Assembly: GCA_002279355.1 (NCBI GenBank) | Contig: NCBV01000001.1 | Span: 62,001 to 126,000, forward strand | From: Acidiphilium sp. 37-60-79 | Lineage (GTDB): Bacteria > Pseudomonadota > Alphaproteobacteria > Acetobacterales > Acetobacteraceae | Direction: 5' to 3' | Length of the DNA: 64,000 nt | Shown here: positions 9,142-18,024 of the stretch, piece after piece | Layout of the letters: every line of letters starts with the position of its first letter | Position numbering within the stretch: position 1 is the first letter of the stretch | Notes under the pieces: model-generated | Told to the model about the DNA's origin: nothing | The model's database searches: none | Seen by the model: only the letters and a program-made list of their open reading frames with translations | Translations under genes and position numbers: made by a program

Positions 9142-9908
9142 CCATCAGCACCAAAACCGCCGAGGCCCGCCAACTCGCCCTGCCGCTCAATGAGCCGGTT
9201 GGGTTTTCGCCCGATGATTTTGTTCCTGCCAATTCCAATGCCCAGGCGCGCATCGCCTTGGCCAATGAAAGGGCGTGGATTAATCATCGGCTGATTCTTT
9301 GGGGCGATAGTGGTTGTGGCAAATCGCACCTCGCCGCGCTCTGGGCGCAAACGGCACGCGCACAAACGCTGCACGCCGCGAGCCTGCGCGCGCCCATCGC
9401 TGCCGATGACAATGCCGCACCGCTGGTTATCGAGGATATCGACACCGCCATTGACCCGATCGCGTTGCTCGCAAGTCTAAATATTGCGCATGCGGCACAA
9501 CGCCCCGTGCTGCTCACCTCACGCACCCCGCCCGCACGCTTGCGGATTGACCCGGCAGACCTCGCCAGCCGGTTGCGCGCAAGCCTGACCATTGAAATCA
9601 CCCAAGCGGATGACCGCCTACTCGAAGATTTGTTGGACCGGCTTGCCGCCAACCGGCAGCTTCGCTTGAACGAGCCGCTGCGCCACTATCTGCTCACCCG
9701 CTTGCCGCGCCAGCCCGGCACACTGCGCGAAGCGGTGACCCGGCTTGATCGCGCCTCGCTCGCACGCGGCGTCGCGCCCTCACGCCGCCTCGCCGAACAC
9801 GTTCTGAGCGATCTGCTTGAACAACCGAGCCCAACGACCGACAGTCAAGGCAACCGCCCGGCCGTTTCGGCAAGTTTTCACGAGACGAACCCACCTCTTA
9901 CGCTATAA
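9138..9908 (+). CDS. hdaA: DnaA-homologue regulator of replication initiation (HdaA)
   Basis: A 256-residue protein with the AAA+ domain of DnaA but no DNA-binding domain IV. QLALPL at residues 12-17 is the clamp-binding hexapeptide of Hda proteins, followed by FSPDDFVPANSNAQA and the Walker A GDSGCGKSH near 57-65; VIEDID near 98 is Walker B. HdaA binds the beta clamp and drives hydrolysis of DnaA-bound ATP after initiation. A tail of about 30 Pro/Ser/Thr-rich residues follows the lid region. The ATGA overlap with the PerM gene and the ppk gene 30 bases downstream are the usual alphaproteobacterial context. Confidence 0.88.
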   Translation: MTISTKTAEARQLALPLNEPVGFSPDDFVPANSNAQARIALANERAWINHRLILWGDSGCGKSHLAALWAQTARAQTLHAASLRAPIAADDNAAPLVIEDIDTAIDPIALLASLNIAHAAQRPVLLTSRTPPARLRIDPADLASRLRASLTIEITQADDRLLEDLLDRLAANRQLRLNEPLRHYLLTRLPRQPGTLREAVTRLDRASLARGVAPSRRLAEHVLSDLLEQPSPTTDSQGNRPAVSASFHETNPPLTL

Positions 9909-9938
9909 GAGCCCGTGTACCCATCGAGGATTTGAGCC

Positions 9939-12131
9939 ATGGACCACCCGATCAGTGCCAGCACCGCCCCAGCCTCAATCCGCGAAGACCCGGCACGCTT
10001 CATCAATCGCGAGCTCTCCTGGCTCGATTTCAACGCCCGTGTGCTCGCCGCCGCCGAGGAAAAGCGCTATCCGCTGCTCGAAAGACTGCGCTTTGTGTCG
10101 ATCAGCGCGTCCAACCTTGATGAGTTTTACTCGGTGCGCATCGCTGGGCTCATCGGCCAAGTTCGGGCCGGCATTTTGCTCCGCTCCAGCGATAATCTCA
10201 CCCCAGCCCAGCAGCTCGCCGCCGTTAACGCGCGCACGCGCGACTTACTCCAAGCCCAGCAAACTGTGCTGAGCGACCTACGCGAGGCCCTCAGCGCAAC
10301 CGGCATCCATATCGCGACCGCTGGCGCCCTGACGCCCGAGGATCGCCGATTTCTCGATCAATATTTCATGGAACAGGTCTTCCCCGTGCTAACGCCGCTC
10401 GCGGTGGACCCTGCCCATCCATTCCCATTCGTGCCCAATATGGGCCTCGTGCTGGCGCTCAAATTGATCCGCGAAGAGGATGGCGGCGCGATGCGCGGCC
10501 TGATTCCGCTGCCCGCGCAAACCAGCCGTTTCATCCGCCTGCCAGACCATAATCAGGCAAGTGCAGGGCCGGTGGTTCGGTTCATCCCACTGGAAAACTT
10601 GGTTTTGCTGTTCCTGGGCCATCTATTTCCCGGTTTTCGCCTATCCGGCTCCGGCCTATTTCGCGTGATCCGCGACACCGATGTGGAATTCGAGGAAGAA
10701 GCCGAAGATCTCGTGCAATCCTACCAATCCGCCCTAAAGCGCCGCCGTCGTGGCGTGGCGATCCAACTGACCCTCGCCGCCGATATGCCAGAAGATTTAC
10801 GCGCCCTGGTGATTGAGGAAGTCGAGGCGCCGGAAGACCAAATCATCGTCGAGCCGGGCTTGCTCGGATTGGTCGATCTCAAAGAGATCATCGTCAAGGA
10901 TCGGCCGGATCTTTTGTTTAAATCATACACGCCACGCTTTCCCGAACGCATTCGCGATTTCGGCGGCGATTGTTTCGCGGCAATCCGCAACAAGGACATT
11001 ATCGTCCACCACCCATTCGAAAGCTTCGATGTGGTGGTGCAATTTCTCCGTCAGGCAGCGTCAGATCCGAATGTCGTCGCGATTAAACAAACACTGTATC
11101 GCACCAGCCGCGATTCCCCGATCGTCGGCGCACTGATCGAAGCCGCCGAAGCCGGCAAATCGGTCACCGCAATGGTTGAGTTGCGAGCAAGATTCGATGA
11201 AGAAGCCAATATCCGCCTCGCCCGCGCGCTCGAAGCGGCAGGCGTGCAGGTGGTGTATGGGTTCATCGGACTCAAGACCCATGCCAAGCTGTCACTGGTG
11301 GTCCGCCGCGAAGGCACGATGATGCGCTCATATGCGCATTTTGGCACCGGCAATTATCACCCGATCACCGCACGCATTTATACCGATCTCTCATTCTTCA
11401 CCACCGATCCCGAACTCACCCGCGATTCCGCAAGGCTGTTCAACTACATGACCGGCTATGCCCGACCAGAACGGATGGAGCAGCTGGTGTTCAGCCCACT
11501 GACCACACGGCGCACCATCGGCACGCTGATTGATGCCGAAATCGCAGCCGCCGAGCACGGCGCGCCATCGGGCATTTGGCTGAAAATGAATTCATTGGTC
11601 GATGAACGCATGATCGACCATCTCTATGCCGCCTCGGCGGCCGGCGTGCCGATCCATTGTGTGGTGCGCGGCATTTGTTGCCTGCGCCCCGGCGTACCGG
11701 GACTATCTGAAACCATCAAGGTGAAATCATTGATCGGCCGGTTTCTGGAACATGCGCGGATTGCGGTCTTCGCCAACGGCGCACCGATGCCGAACCGGCA
11801 AAACAAGGTATTCATCTCAAGTGCTGACTGGATGGCACGCAACCTTGATTGGCGGATCGAGAGTTTCGTGCCGATCCATAATCCAACCGTCCACGCGCAA
11901 GTGCTCGATCAGATAATGGCGATCAATCTACGTGACAACGTCAATTCCTGGGAACTCGACAGCGAAGGTCACTGGCACAAAATGCCACCCAGTGACGAGC
12001 CGGTCTCGGCCCATAACTACTTCATGACCAATCCATCGCTCTCCGGCCGTGGTTCTGCCTTGCACGGTCAGCCGAGCGATCCACTGCGGGAGGCCAACCG
12101 TTCGCGTAAAACCTTTCTTACCCGCGATTAG
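9939..12131 (+). CDS. ppk: Polyphosphate kinase 1
   Basis: A 730-residue PPK1 that reversibly builds polyphosphate from ATP on the inner membrane. The N-terminal domain opens with FINRELSWLDFNARVL; the middle domain carries HPFPFVPNMGL; the catalytic part includes PYE-equivalent HHPFESF, KQTLYRTS, ELRARFDEEANI and GLKTHAKLSLVVRREG, whose His at about 448 is the autophosphorylated residue. The late MNSLVDERMIDHLYAAS and NRQNKVFISSADWMARNLDWRIE segments are also typical. Length fits (about 690-740). Other polyphosphate enzymes in the window: ppk2 at 53216 and ppx at 62190. Confidence 0.96.
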   Translation: MDHPISASTAPASIREDPARFINRELSWLDFNARVLAAAEEKRYPLLERLRFVSISASNLDEFYSVRIAGLIGQVRAGILLRSSDNLTPAQQLAAVNARTRDLLQAQQTVLSDLREALSATGIHIATAGALTPEDRRFLDQYFMEQVFPVLTPLAVDPAHPFPFVPNMGLVLALKLIREEDGGAMRGLIPLPAQTSRFIRLPDHNQASAGPVVRFIPLENLVLLFLGHLFPGFRLSGSGLFRVIRDTDVEFEEEAEDLVQSYQSALKRRRRGVAIQLTLAADMPEDLRALVIEEVEAPEDQIIVEPGLLGLVDLKEIIVKDRPDLLFKSYTPRFPERIRDFGGDCFAAIRNKDIIVHHPFESFDVVVQFLRQAASDPNVVAIKQTLYRTSRDSPIVGALIEAAEAGKSVTAMVELRARFDEEANIRLARALEAAGVQVVYGFIGLKTHAKLSLVVRREGTMMRSYAHFGTGNYHPITARIYTDLSFFTTDPELTRDSARLFNYMTGYARPERMEQLVFSPLTTRRTIGTLIDAEIAAAEHGAPSGIWLKMNSLVDERMIDHLYAASAAGVPIHCVVRGICCLRPGVPGLSETIKVKSLIGRFLEHARIAVFANGAPMPNRQNKVFISSADWMARNLDWRIESFVPIHNPTVHAQVLDQIMAINLRDNVNSWELDSEGHWHKMPPSDEPVSAHNYFMTNPSLSGRGSALHGQPSDPLREANRSRKTFLTRD

Positions 12132-12208
12132 TCCCTAATGCGTCGATGGCAATGGAATTACCGACCAGCATAATTTGTTCCGATTAATCGGCGCGACACA
12201 GGCATCAA

Positions 12209-12493
12209 TCAAAACGTCTTTCGGCCTAACACCTGCCTCACCGCATCCAAATGCGCATGGCATTGTAAATCATCTTGCCATAACGCAACGATATAGCGCG
12301 CAACGCTCGCCTGATTGACAATTTGTGGCACCGGGGGTGTCGCCGCACAGCTCAATAATGAGGTCGGCACGATAGGTCGTATAAACTTAAACTTGGTGAC
12401 CACCACAGGCTTTGCCGCACACCCGCCCAATAACACCACCAAACCCGCCAGTAACAGCAGCCCTAGCAACCGCATCGCAAATGATCCGCTCAT
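12209..12493 (-). CDS. Outer-membrane spanin-like lipoprotein (o-spanin/Rz1-type)
   Basis: Last gene of the particle block. The 94-residue product starts with a signal segment of strong hydrophobicity and a lipobox VLLGGC (cysteine at 25), giving a short mature lipoprotein. Its start overlaps the stop of the i-spanin-like gene as ATGA. Rz/Rz1 pairs disrupt the outer membrane in the last step of phage lysis; assignment rests on order, lipobox and pairing, not on sequence similarity. The mature part is not Pro-rich as in classic Rz1 but contains a few Pro and two Cys. Confidence 0.6.
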   Translation of the reverse strand: MSGSFAMRLLGLLLLAGLVVLLGGCAAKPVVVTKFKFIRPIVPTSLLSCAATPPVPQIVNQASVARYIVALWQDDLQCHAHLDAVRQVLGRKTF

Positions 12494-12885
12494 GGAGCCA
12501 CCTTCTGACCCTGCGCTCGGGCTATTGCCCGTAATGTCGACACTAAAACCGGCGCCACGGGCCCGTTGGCACTAGGGCGCGCCGCATCGATCTCCCGGCG
12601 CATCGCGTCAGCCTCCTGCCGATCGATCACATCGCGCGATTGAGACGCGGCCAAACTTGCCTGCCAAAGCGCATTTTGTGCTCGCATCTGCGCTAAGGCT
12701 GCAAGATCAGCCTGATTATCGGCAGCTAGCTGAGCAATTGTGCCTCTTGATTGCGCGACCGCTTGCCGAGCCGACGCAACAGCGTCGCGCAAATACCAAA
12801 TATAGAAAACCACCCCCAACAAGGCCGCCAACGCAAGGAGTGCTAAGACAAGCCGCGTTGCCATCGGCGCTAGAAATGCCGGCAT
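12490..12885 (-). CDS. Inner-membrane spanin-like protein (i-spanin/Rz-type)
   Basis: Taking the ATG at 12885, the 131-residue product has one N-terminal membrane helix (LVLALLALAALLGVVFYIWYL) and then a long Ala/Gln/Arg-rich helical periplasmic region (about 35-115) that should form a coiled coil, exactly the architecture of Rz. The upstream extension of the frame is rejected because it overlaps the preceding gene and lacks coding character. Overlaps the lipoprotein gene by ATGA. Expected to span the periplasm with that lipoprotein and fuse the membranes at lysis. Confidence 0.65.
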   Translation of the reverse strand: MPAFLAPMATRLVLALLALAALLGVVFYIWYLRDAVASARQAVAQSRGTIAQLAADNQADLAALAQMRAQNALWQASLAASQSRDVIDRQEADAMRREIDAARPSANGPVAPVLVSTLRAIARAQGQKVAP

Positions 12886-12886
12886 C

Positions 12887-13108
12887 TTAATCTCCGAATT
12901 TTGATTTAAGACCCATACCCAACGTCGCGGCCCCAATCGTTGACCCCAGACCCATGCCATATCCCTCGGCGTCGAAATGTTGATGGCGCACCACCACCGC
13001 AAAAACCTCGAGCCCAATGAAGCTTACCAAACCCAGAATCGTCAGCAGCGCCATTTCATCCGCACGCCCTTGTGCATCCGTCAGCAAACCCCGTAAAAAG
13101 CCGCGCAT
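12887..13108 (-). CDS. Holin-like small membrane protein
   Basis: A 73-residue frame from ATG 13108, which overlaps the endolysin stop as TAATG. One central hydrophobic helix (MALLTILGLVSFIGLEVFAVVV) and a Gly-rich amphipathic C-terminal part (GLGSTIGAATLGMG). Position between endolysin and spanins fits a holin or pinholin that releases or activates the endolysin; sequence alone does not prove it. An internal in-frame start further upstream would add a poorly coding extension. Confidence 0.5.
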   Translation of the reverse strand: MRGFLRGLLTDAQGRADEMALLTILGLVSFIGLEVFAVVVRHQHFDAEGYGMGLGSTIGAATLGMGLKSKFGD

Positions 13109-13623
13109 TACTGCCCCGCTGCAAAAAACGCCAATGCCACCAGGCGCCGCCCCCATCCGCCGCCAAAACGCGGCCAATCGGCGAGCGCCACCATGAAATC
13201 GAGACGCAGCGTCAGCATGGTCTCAGCTGTCTCTCTGGGGTCGGTATATCCCATCGCCGCCAGCGTCTCAGGGCCAATCACCCCGTCCGCCGTCACATTC
13301 AGTGCTCGCTGCAACCAGGTGATCGCCCGGTGCAACCCATTATTTACCGATGCATCAAAGACGACCGGCGCCATCGGCCCGGCGAGCTGATCACCATTGA
13401 TTTTCGACCAGTAGTCCCGCTCGTAAATCGCCTCCGCAGCATCGCGGGTTAGGTGCGCTATATCGAGCGTCGGATATGAAGCCGCACTGATACCAAAATT
13501 GGTCCCGCGCAACTGCCCCTTACCAATCGCACCGCCCGTCCAATTGCCCGGATCCTGGGGATCAGCGCCATAGCCACCCTCCATTCCCAAGGTAAAACCG
13601 ACGCACGCGGTAAACTCTCCCAT
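13108..13623 (-). CDS. Endolysin, glycoside hydrolase 108 family
   Basis: From ATG 13623 (preceded by GAGGACGCC) the product is 171 residues. The N-terminal catalytic domain carries the family signature MEGGYGADPQDPGNWTGG with the catalytic Glu at about 15, and the C-terminal half has the peptidoglycan-binding pattern VNNGLHRAITWLQRALNV..DGVIGPET. GH108 enzymes are N-acetylmuramidases used as phage endolysins or secretion activators. There is no signal peptide, consistent with holin-dependent release. Neighbours are the coiled-coil membrane protein upstream and the holin-like gene downstream. Confidence 0.85.
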   Translation of the reverse strand: MGEFTACVGFTLGMEGGYGADPQDPGNWTGGAIGKGQLRGTNFGISAASYPTLDIAHLTRDAAEAIYERDYWSKINGDQLAGPMAPVVFDASVNNGLHRAITWLQRALNVTADGVIGPETLAAMGYTDPRETAETMLTLRLDFMVALADWPRFGGGWGRRLVALAFFAAGQ

Positions 13624-13630
13624 GGCGTCC

Positions 13631-13990
13631 TCACAGATGATTGAAAATATGCGTTGCCAAACTGCCAATCGCGGCTGATAACAAGCCAATGAGCATCACC
13701 GTCACCCGGTGACCGCCAGAACGCTCACCGCGAAACTGCGCCAATTCGGCGTGAACTCGTGCCAATTCGCCGACCAACTCGTCCGACTTTGTAACAAAAC
13801 GGTCTTGCGCAGAGGCCACTTGTAACTCAAACCGGTTGCGCCAGCTCTCTAACGCGACATGCCGAGCCCCGATCGCCGCGATGTCACGGCGCGCTTCGGC
13901 AATCTCTGCCTGTAAGGAGGTCAAATCCCCACGCAAATCGCCTATCCCCTCGCGCAACATGGCGATCACATCGCTCGGAGACGGACTCAC
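13631..13990 (-). CDS. Coiled-coil protein with C-terminal membrane anchor
   Basis: Starts at a GTG (13990) that overlaps the stop of the esterase-type fibre gene as GTGA. The 119-residue product is a long charged helix (LREGIGDLRGDLTSLQAEIAEARR and on) ending in one membrane segment (VTVMLIGLLSAAIGSLATHIF). I do not recognise a named family. Similar small tail-anchored coiled-coil proteins occur at the start of lysis modules of tailed phages; a regulatory or membrane role in lysis is plausible. Confidence 0.6.
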   Translation of the reverse strand: MSPSPSDVIAMLREGIGDLRGDLTSLQAEIAEARRDIAAIGARHVALESWRNRFELQVASAQDRFVTKSDELVGELARVHAELAQFRGERSGGHRVTVMLIGLLSAAIGSLATHIFNHL

Positions 13991-16125
13991 GCCGCACTGG
14001 CCGATAGCGGCACGCCATAGGCCGTAGCCTGCAACGGCATATTGGTGAGAAAATCAGCACCAAGATCAGACGCAATATCCCACCCCGAAGGCGGCGTGCG
14101 CTGAGCCCAATTATCCGTCACCGCATTACCTCGGCCCATTTGGACGCTCCCATACGGATAGTATAACAAACAATTTGAGGGTTGATTGACCGGCGCAGAG
14201 GCAAGCGTGACGGCCAAATGGGTAGCGTCAATTCGGCTCACCGCCACTGCCTCGATGATCATGCCCGGTGTTGCTGGGGAACCACCATCCATCACCGCAA
14301 AACCAACACCATTTTTCGCCATCAGTGGCACTATCAAATCATTTCCGGCATCATGAGCGATCGTTACGATCACCGTCGTGGGCGCCGATTGGTAGGCGTA
14401 GATAATCCGGGGTCCAGTGGTCGGCAATCCGGCGGTCGGCACGGCCGTCGCAGCGATCGAGTCAGATAGTCCCATCGCAATAGCGACCCTCCCTGCAACA
14501 TGCGCGCCAAGTCGGCCATAACGCAGTAAATCAGGTTGATCCCGATGCTCAGGGTCTCCCCCCGAAAACGCGCCGGTAAGCGGGTTCCACGTCGCGTTCA
14601 ACGGATTGGAATCAGCGGTCTGAGCGGCGAACACCGCAACGGCATTACCAGTAACGGCGGCTATATCGGCAACCGCCTCTCGTACCATTTGCACGCCAAC
14701 ATCAGTTTCATATGGAATAGCACTCCACATCAATAATGGCAGTGTCGCTGCTGATCGGCCGAGCATTCCACGCGTTAGTTCTGCAAGCCGCTGTACAGTC
14801 GCTAAATACAAGGCCTTATTTGAATAAGGCATCGTGCTATCTTGCTCTGACCAGGGCCAGAGCAAGAAATCGATATCTCCAGCATCAGCTGATGTAACTA
14901 AAGCTTGTGCGCCCGTGAGATAATCCTGAACCGCGATCCCATCGGGACCCAAGCCCCAACCTGAGGGGTCCGAACCGTCACCGGGGTTGGTAAGAAATGT
15001 CCCACTACCGAGGCCTGGTGGAAACAATGGGGGCGATGAGTTCGAAATTGGATGTCCAGCAATCAACGAGTAACGGGCGGGATTGATGTTGGAGCCGGAC
15101 TGCGCATAAGTCGCCGCATAAGAGGCTGCGCCCAAATACCACGACACCCCCTGCGCTAAGGCCAATGCGCCGCCCGCATAAGTGAACCACTCGGCGTTGG
15201 ATTGGCCCATCACCAACAAATTAACTCCTCGCCGGGCTCCTAACATCCAGCGTGCTTGGCAGCCGATCAGAATGGTCATATCAGCGATATCCAGCGCATG
15301 CGCCCAGACCGCCGCCTCGTGGAACCAACACTGCGCGGAGCCCTGTACGGTTCCGTCATGCAAAAACAGTAAGGCGCCGATGGAAGATGTCGGCAACGGA
15401 TTGACCGCCCCCCTTACGACCGGAGCGCCATCGATATAAACATCGATACCAACCCCCGGCATATGACGCAAAATAACAGCGTGTGAATGACGCCGCGTAA
15501 GATTTGGCGTGATTGCAATGGCGGATTGGCTGCCGGCGAACAGGGTAAGCCCGCTACCATCTGTGCCTCCTGCCTGTAAAACGGTCACGTCGGCCGCGCT
15601 GGCGTGCAGGAGTGGGATTGGGGAATCGTTGCCCGTATACGTTCCCTGTCGCCAATTCGGCCTAGTCCAAACTAAATAAAGAGTCCAGGCAATGCCGCTA
15701 CCAAGGTCAATCGTCGGCAACGCCAACCCCCAATCCGAATCGAGCGTCGGACCATAAAGCGTCACCGCAGGGTCGGGACTACCGACGGCGCCCAGAAATC
15801 CGTTGATCCTGGGGACCGCCAAAGTAGCGCTAGGCTTTGCATCAATACTGATGTGATAAGGTATTAGCGATGATCCACCGGCGACCTTGTTGGTCATAGC
15901 GGCAACGACACTATTCCAACTTTCGATCGCATTTCCTGCCGAATCCTGCATCGATCCCAGCGATCCCGCATCCCACCAACCAGTAAGCCCCGTGATCGCG
16001 GCGGGTGTTGGACCGGAATAGGGTGCACCAGCCGCGCCGTTGCCCATGGGACCGACAAGCAGCGGTGACGGCATGATCCCTTTTGCCGCGAGAGGAACCC
16101 CCGTGGTCGCAAATGCCATTCCCAT
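13987..16125 (-). CDS. Tail-associated protein with LamG-like and SGNH/acetylesterase domains
   Basis: A 712-residue protein. Residues about 40-295 look like a concanavalin/LamG beta-sandwich (GLTGWWDAGSLGSMQDSAGN; DVYIDGAPV). Residues about 303-560 look like a sialate O-acetylesterase-type SGNH hydrolase: LLVMGQSNAEWF provides the nucleophile Ser, and late DPEHRDQPDLLRYGRLGAHV provides a plausible Asp-x-x-His pair. The C-terminal ~150 residues form a further beta-rich domain. Phage fibres with such domains remove acetyl groups from capsule or O-antigen. Located directly after the collagen-like fibre gene; probably part of the same adsorption apparatus. Confidence 0.75.
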   Translation of the reverse strand: MGMAFATTGVPLAAKGIMPSPLLVGPMGNGAAGAPYSGPTPAAITGLTGWWDAGSLGSMQDSAGNAIESWNSVVAAMTNKVAGGSSLIPYHISIDAKPSATLAVPRINGFLGAVGSPDPAVTLYGPTLDSDWGLALPTIDLGSGIAWTLYLVWTRPNWRQGTYTGNDSPIPLLHASAADVTVLQAGGTDGSGLTLFAGSQSAIAITPNLTRRHSHAVILRHMPGVGIDVYIDGAPVVRGAVNPLPTSSIGALLFLHDGTVQGSAQCWFHEAAVWAHALDIADMTILIGCQARWMLGARRGVNLLVMGQSNAEWFTYAGGALALAQGVSWYLGAASYAATYAQSGSNINPARYSLIAGHPISNSSPPLFPPGLGSGTFLTNPGDGSDPSGWGLGPDGIAVQDYLTGAQALVTSADAGDIDFLLWPWSEQDSTMPYSNKALYLATVQRLAELTRGMLGRSAATLPLLMWSAIPYETDVGVQMVREAVADIAAVTGNAVAVFAAQTADSNPLNATWNPLTGAFSGGDPEHRDQPDLLRYGRLGAHVAGRVAIAMGLSDSIAATAVPTAGLPTTGPRIIYAYQSAPTTVIVTIAHDAGNDLIVPLMAKNGVGFAVMDGGSPATPGMIIEAVAVSRIDATHLAVTLASAPVNQPSNCLLYYPYGSVQMGRGNAVTDNWAQRTPPSGWDIASDLGADFLTNMPLQATAYGVPLSASAA

Positions 16126-16127
16126 GA

Positions 16128-18014
16128 TTAACTCGCCGTGATCGTAAAGCTTGAAACAGCGGCAGCCTGACCCGTGCTGGTCTCAACCCATACATAATAA
16201 GTGCCAGGCACCGTTGGTCCGGGCAGATAGACAGCCCACAACGTGTTGTTATTGATGATCGTAGCGGGCACCCACCCGCTAGTTGGTGGGGTGGTACCGC
16301 TGGTTGACAAGGCAGCTTGCGTGCCAATTATTTGAGCCGGTGAAACGCTCCCATTAATCCCAATGGTGCCCGAGCCAATTTTATATGCCAAAGAGCTCGG
16401 CTGGTTCACGGAGTAGGACACGGCAACATTGCTACTAACGGCGATTGCCGTGGAGACTGCCTGAACGGTAGGGTCAGCAGACTGTTGAGCCCACAGATAG
16501 ACGGCACCAGACCCACTTGGCGTTACCGTGGCAGCCCAACTCCCCGCCGTGACCGTGGCCGCCGCAAAGCTTGTTGGCGCTGTTGTTGCGCTCGTTGACA
16601 ATCCCACTGAGACCGCGTTGCCCGCCGGAAATACGGTCCCTGTAATAGTGAGTGGCGTGCCAGCAACGGCGGTGCCCGGTATGGTGCCAAGCGTGATGCT
16701 CGCGGCGGCCACGCTGAATGACGCGCTCACACCTAGCACCGTCTGATCCGCGTGATCACGCACCGATATACGATAGATACCCGCGGCCAACCCTGGGATT
16801 GTAAAACTGTAACTATGCAAGCCAATGACCGGCGCCGAGGCGACAACCCAATCAACCCCATTAGTGGAATAATCGAGCGCAACCGGCGAATCGTTGAATA
16901 CGCCGCCAGCGACCGTGAAGCCAACCCCAGCAATCTGGGCCTGTATTGGCGCAACAGTCAGAATCGGCGCCATAGACACCGCGCCATCCCACCATACCAA
17001 CGACCCGCCAGAATAGGTGATTCCATCCAAAACGGTCGACCCACCAGGGGGCAATAACGTCACGCCGCTACCGGCGGTAATACCAGTACCCATCGTTACC
17101 GCACCAGACGATAAGTTAATTATTTGGCATGAAAATCCACTTCCCATATTGACAAAATTGGCACTCAACGTCACCGGCTGACTTGCGACAAGCAACCGCT
17201 GATTATGGGTGGTTGAGTCCAGAACAGTATCACCCGTCAGTTCTACAACTTGCCTCAAATTGGTCGGCAATTTGTTCGCGACGTAAGTCCAGATAGACGA
17301 AAAGCTCTGACTCGCCAGCTCATTGCCGCCCTGCGCAACCAACAACAAATCGGAGTCACCCGCTGGGCCCGCCGAGGGAAGTTGATCGATCGTTTGGCCC
17401 GCGATCAACTGCTTATATGTAATCCAGCCATTGGCGCCATTTTGCCAAATTGCTATATAATCACTCTCACCAATCATACTCGCTGCGTTAGCAGCGCTGG
17501 GCGCTGTCAGCCCAGCACCTTGAGGGCCCGCCACGCCAACCGGGCCGGCGGGACCGGCTGGGCCAATTGGCCCGGCTGGTCCACTCGGGCCGGCAACCGC
17601 GGATGGAATGACACTAATCGTGCCGCCGGCGTCGAGCGCAATCCCCGACCCCGCCGTGAACAAGCCAACGATAGAAGACGCAGGAACGCGACTAGGTTGA
17701 CCCACTGCATTCACAATCAGCTCGTCACCAGCCGCCAATGTCGGCTGCAATGCAAACGAAAGGTGATCAATACCATTTGCAGCCAAGCTCTTACCGCTGA
17801 TCGCAATACCCGCGCCCAGCCCCAATGGTTCGGGCGCGCCCGCACCGGCGCTCGATCGGCCTAATACGTCACCCGTTGGGAGCACAATGCTTTGTTGCAA
17901 ACCGGTAGTGACTTGCGAAACCGATGCTGCGAATAAAACCCCATTTTGCGACAGCGGTAATAGATCACCAGGCCCAACACTGGTCACGGTGGGCAGTTGT
18001 GGTATCGTTGTCAT
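16128..18014 (-). CDS. Tail fibre-type protein with collagen-like and Ig-like segments
   Basis: A 628-residue protein starting at ATG 18014 after GAGGAGAG. Residues 1-80 form an adaptor-like module (TIPQLPTVTSVGPGDLLPLSQNG) shared with the next fibre. Then come a Gly-Pro-Ala collagen-like stretch near 140-165, another copy of the same kind of module (IDQLPSAGPAGDSDLLLVAQGG) and a C-terminal part of repeated Ig-like beta domains with Thr/Ser/Val-rich strands (ITLGTIPGTAVAGTPLTITG). No enzyme motif is seen, so it is likely a structural or binding fibre. Such low-complexity fibre ends evolve fast and similarity to databases may be limited. Confidence 0.75.
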   Translation of the reverse strand: MTTIPQLPTVTSVGPGDLLPLSQNGVLFAASVSQVTTGLQQSIVLPTGDVLGRSSAGAGAPEPLGLGAGIAISGKSLAANGIDHLSFALQPTLAAGDELIVNAVGQPSRVPASSIVGLFTAGSGIALDAGGTISVIPSAVAGPSGPAGPIGPAGPAGPVGVAGPQGAGLTAPSAANAASMIGESDYIAIWQNGANGWITYKQLIAGQTIDQLPSAGPAGDSDLLLVAQGGNELASQSFSSIWTYVANKLPTNLRQVVELTGDTVLDSTTHNQRLLVASQPVTLSANFVNMGSGFSCQIINLSSGAVTMGTGITAGSGVTLLPPGGSTVLDGITYSGGSLVWWDGAVSMAPILTVAPIQAQIAGVGFTVAGGVFNDSPVALDYSTNGVDWVVASAPVIGLHSYSFTIPGLAAGIYRISVRDHADQTVLGVSASFSVAAASITLGTIPGTAVAGTPLTITGTVFPAGNAVSVGLSTSATTAPTSFAAATVTAGSWAATVTPSGSGAVYLWAQQSADPTVQAVSTAIAVSSNVAVSYSVNQPSSLAYKIGSGTIGINGSVSPAQIIGTQAALSTSGTTPPTSGWVPATIINNNTLWAVYLPGPTVPGTYYVWVETSTGQAAAVSSFTITAS

Positions 18015-18024
18015 ACGTCTCTCC

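Noticed and set aside
12180-12191. Perfect palindrome CCGATTAATCGG at the ppk/phage junction as an attachment site
   Set aside because: No matching copy is visible at the other end (37362-37457), and no integrase exists; a 12-base palindrome can occur by chance.
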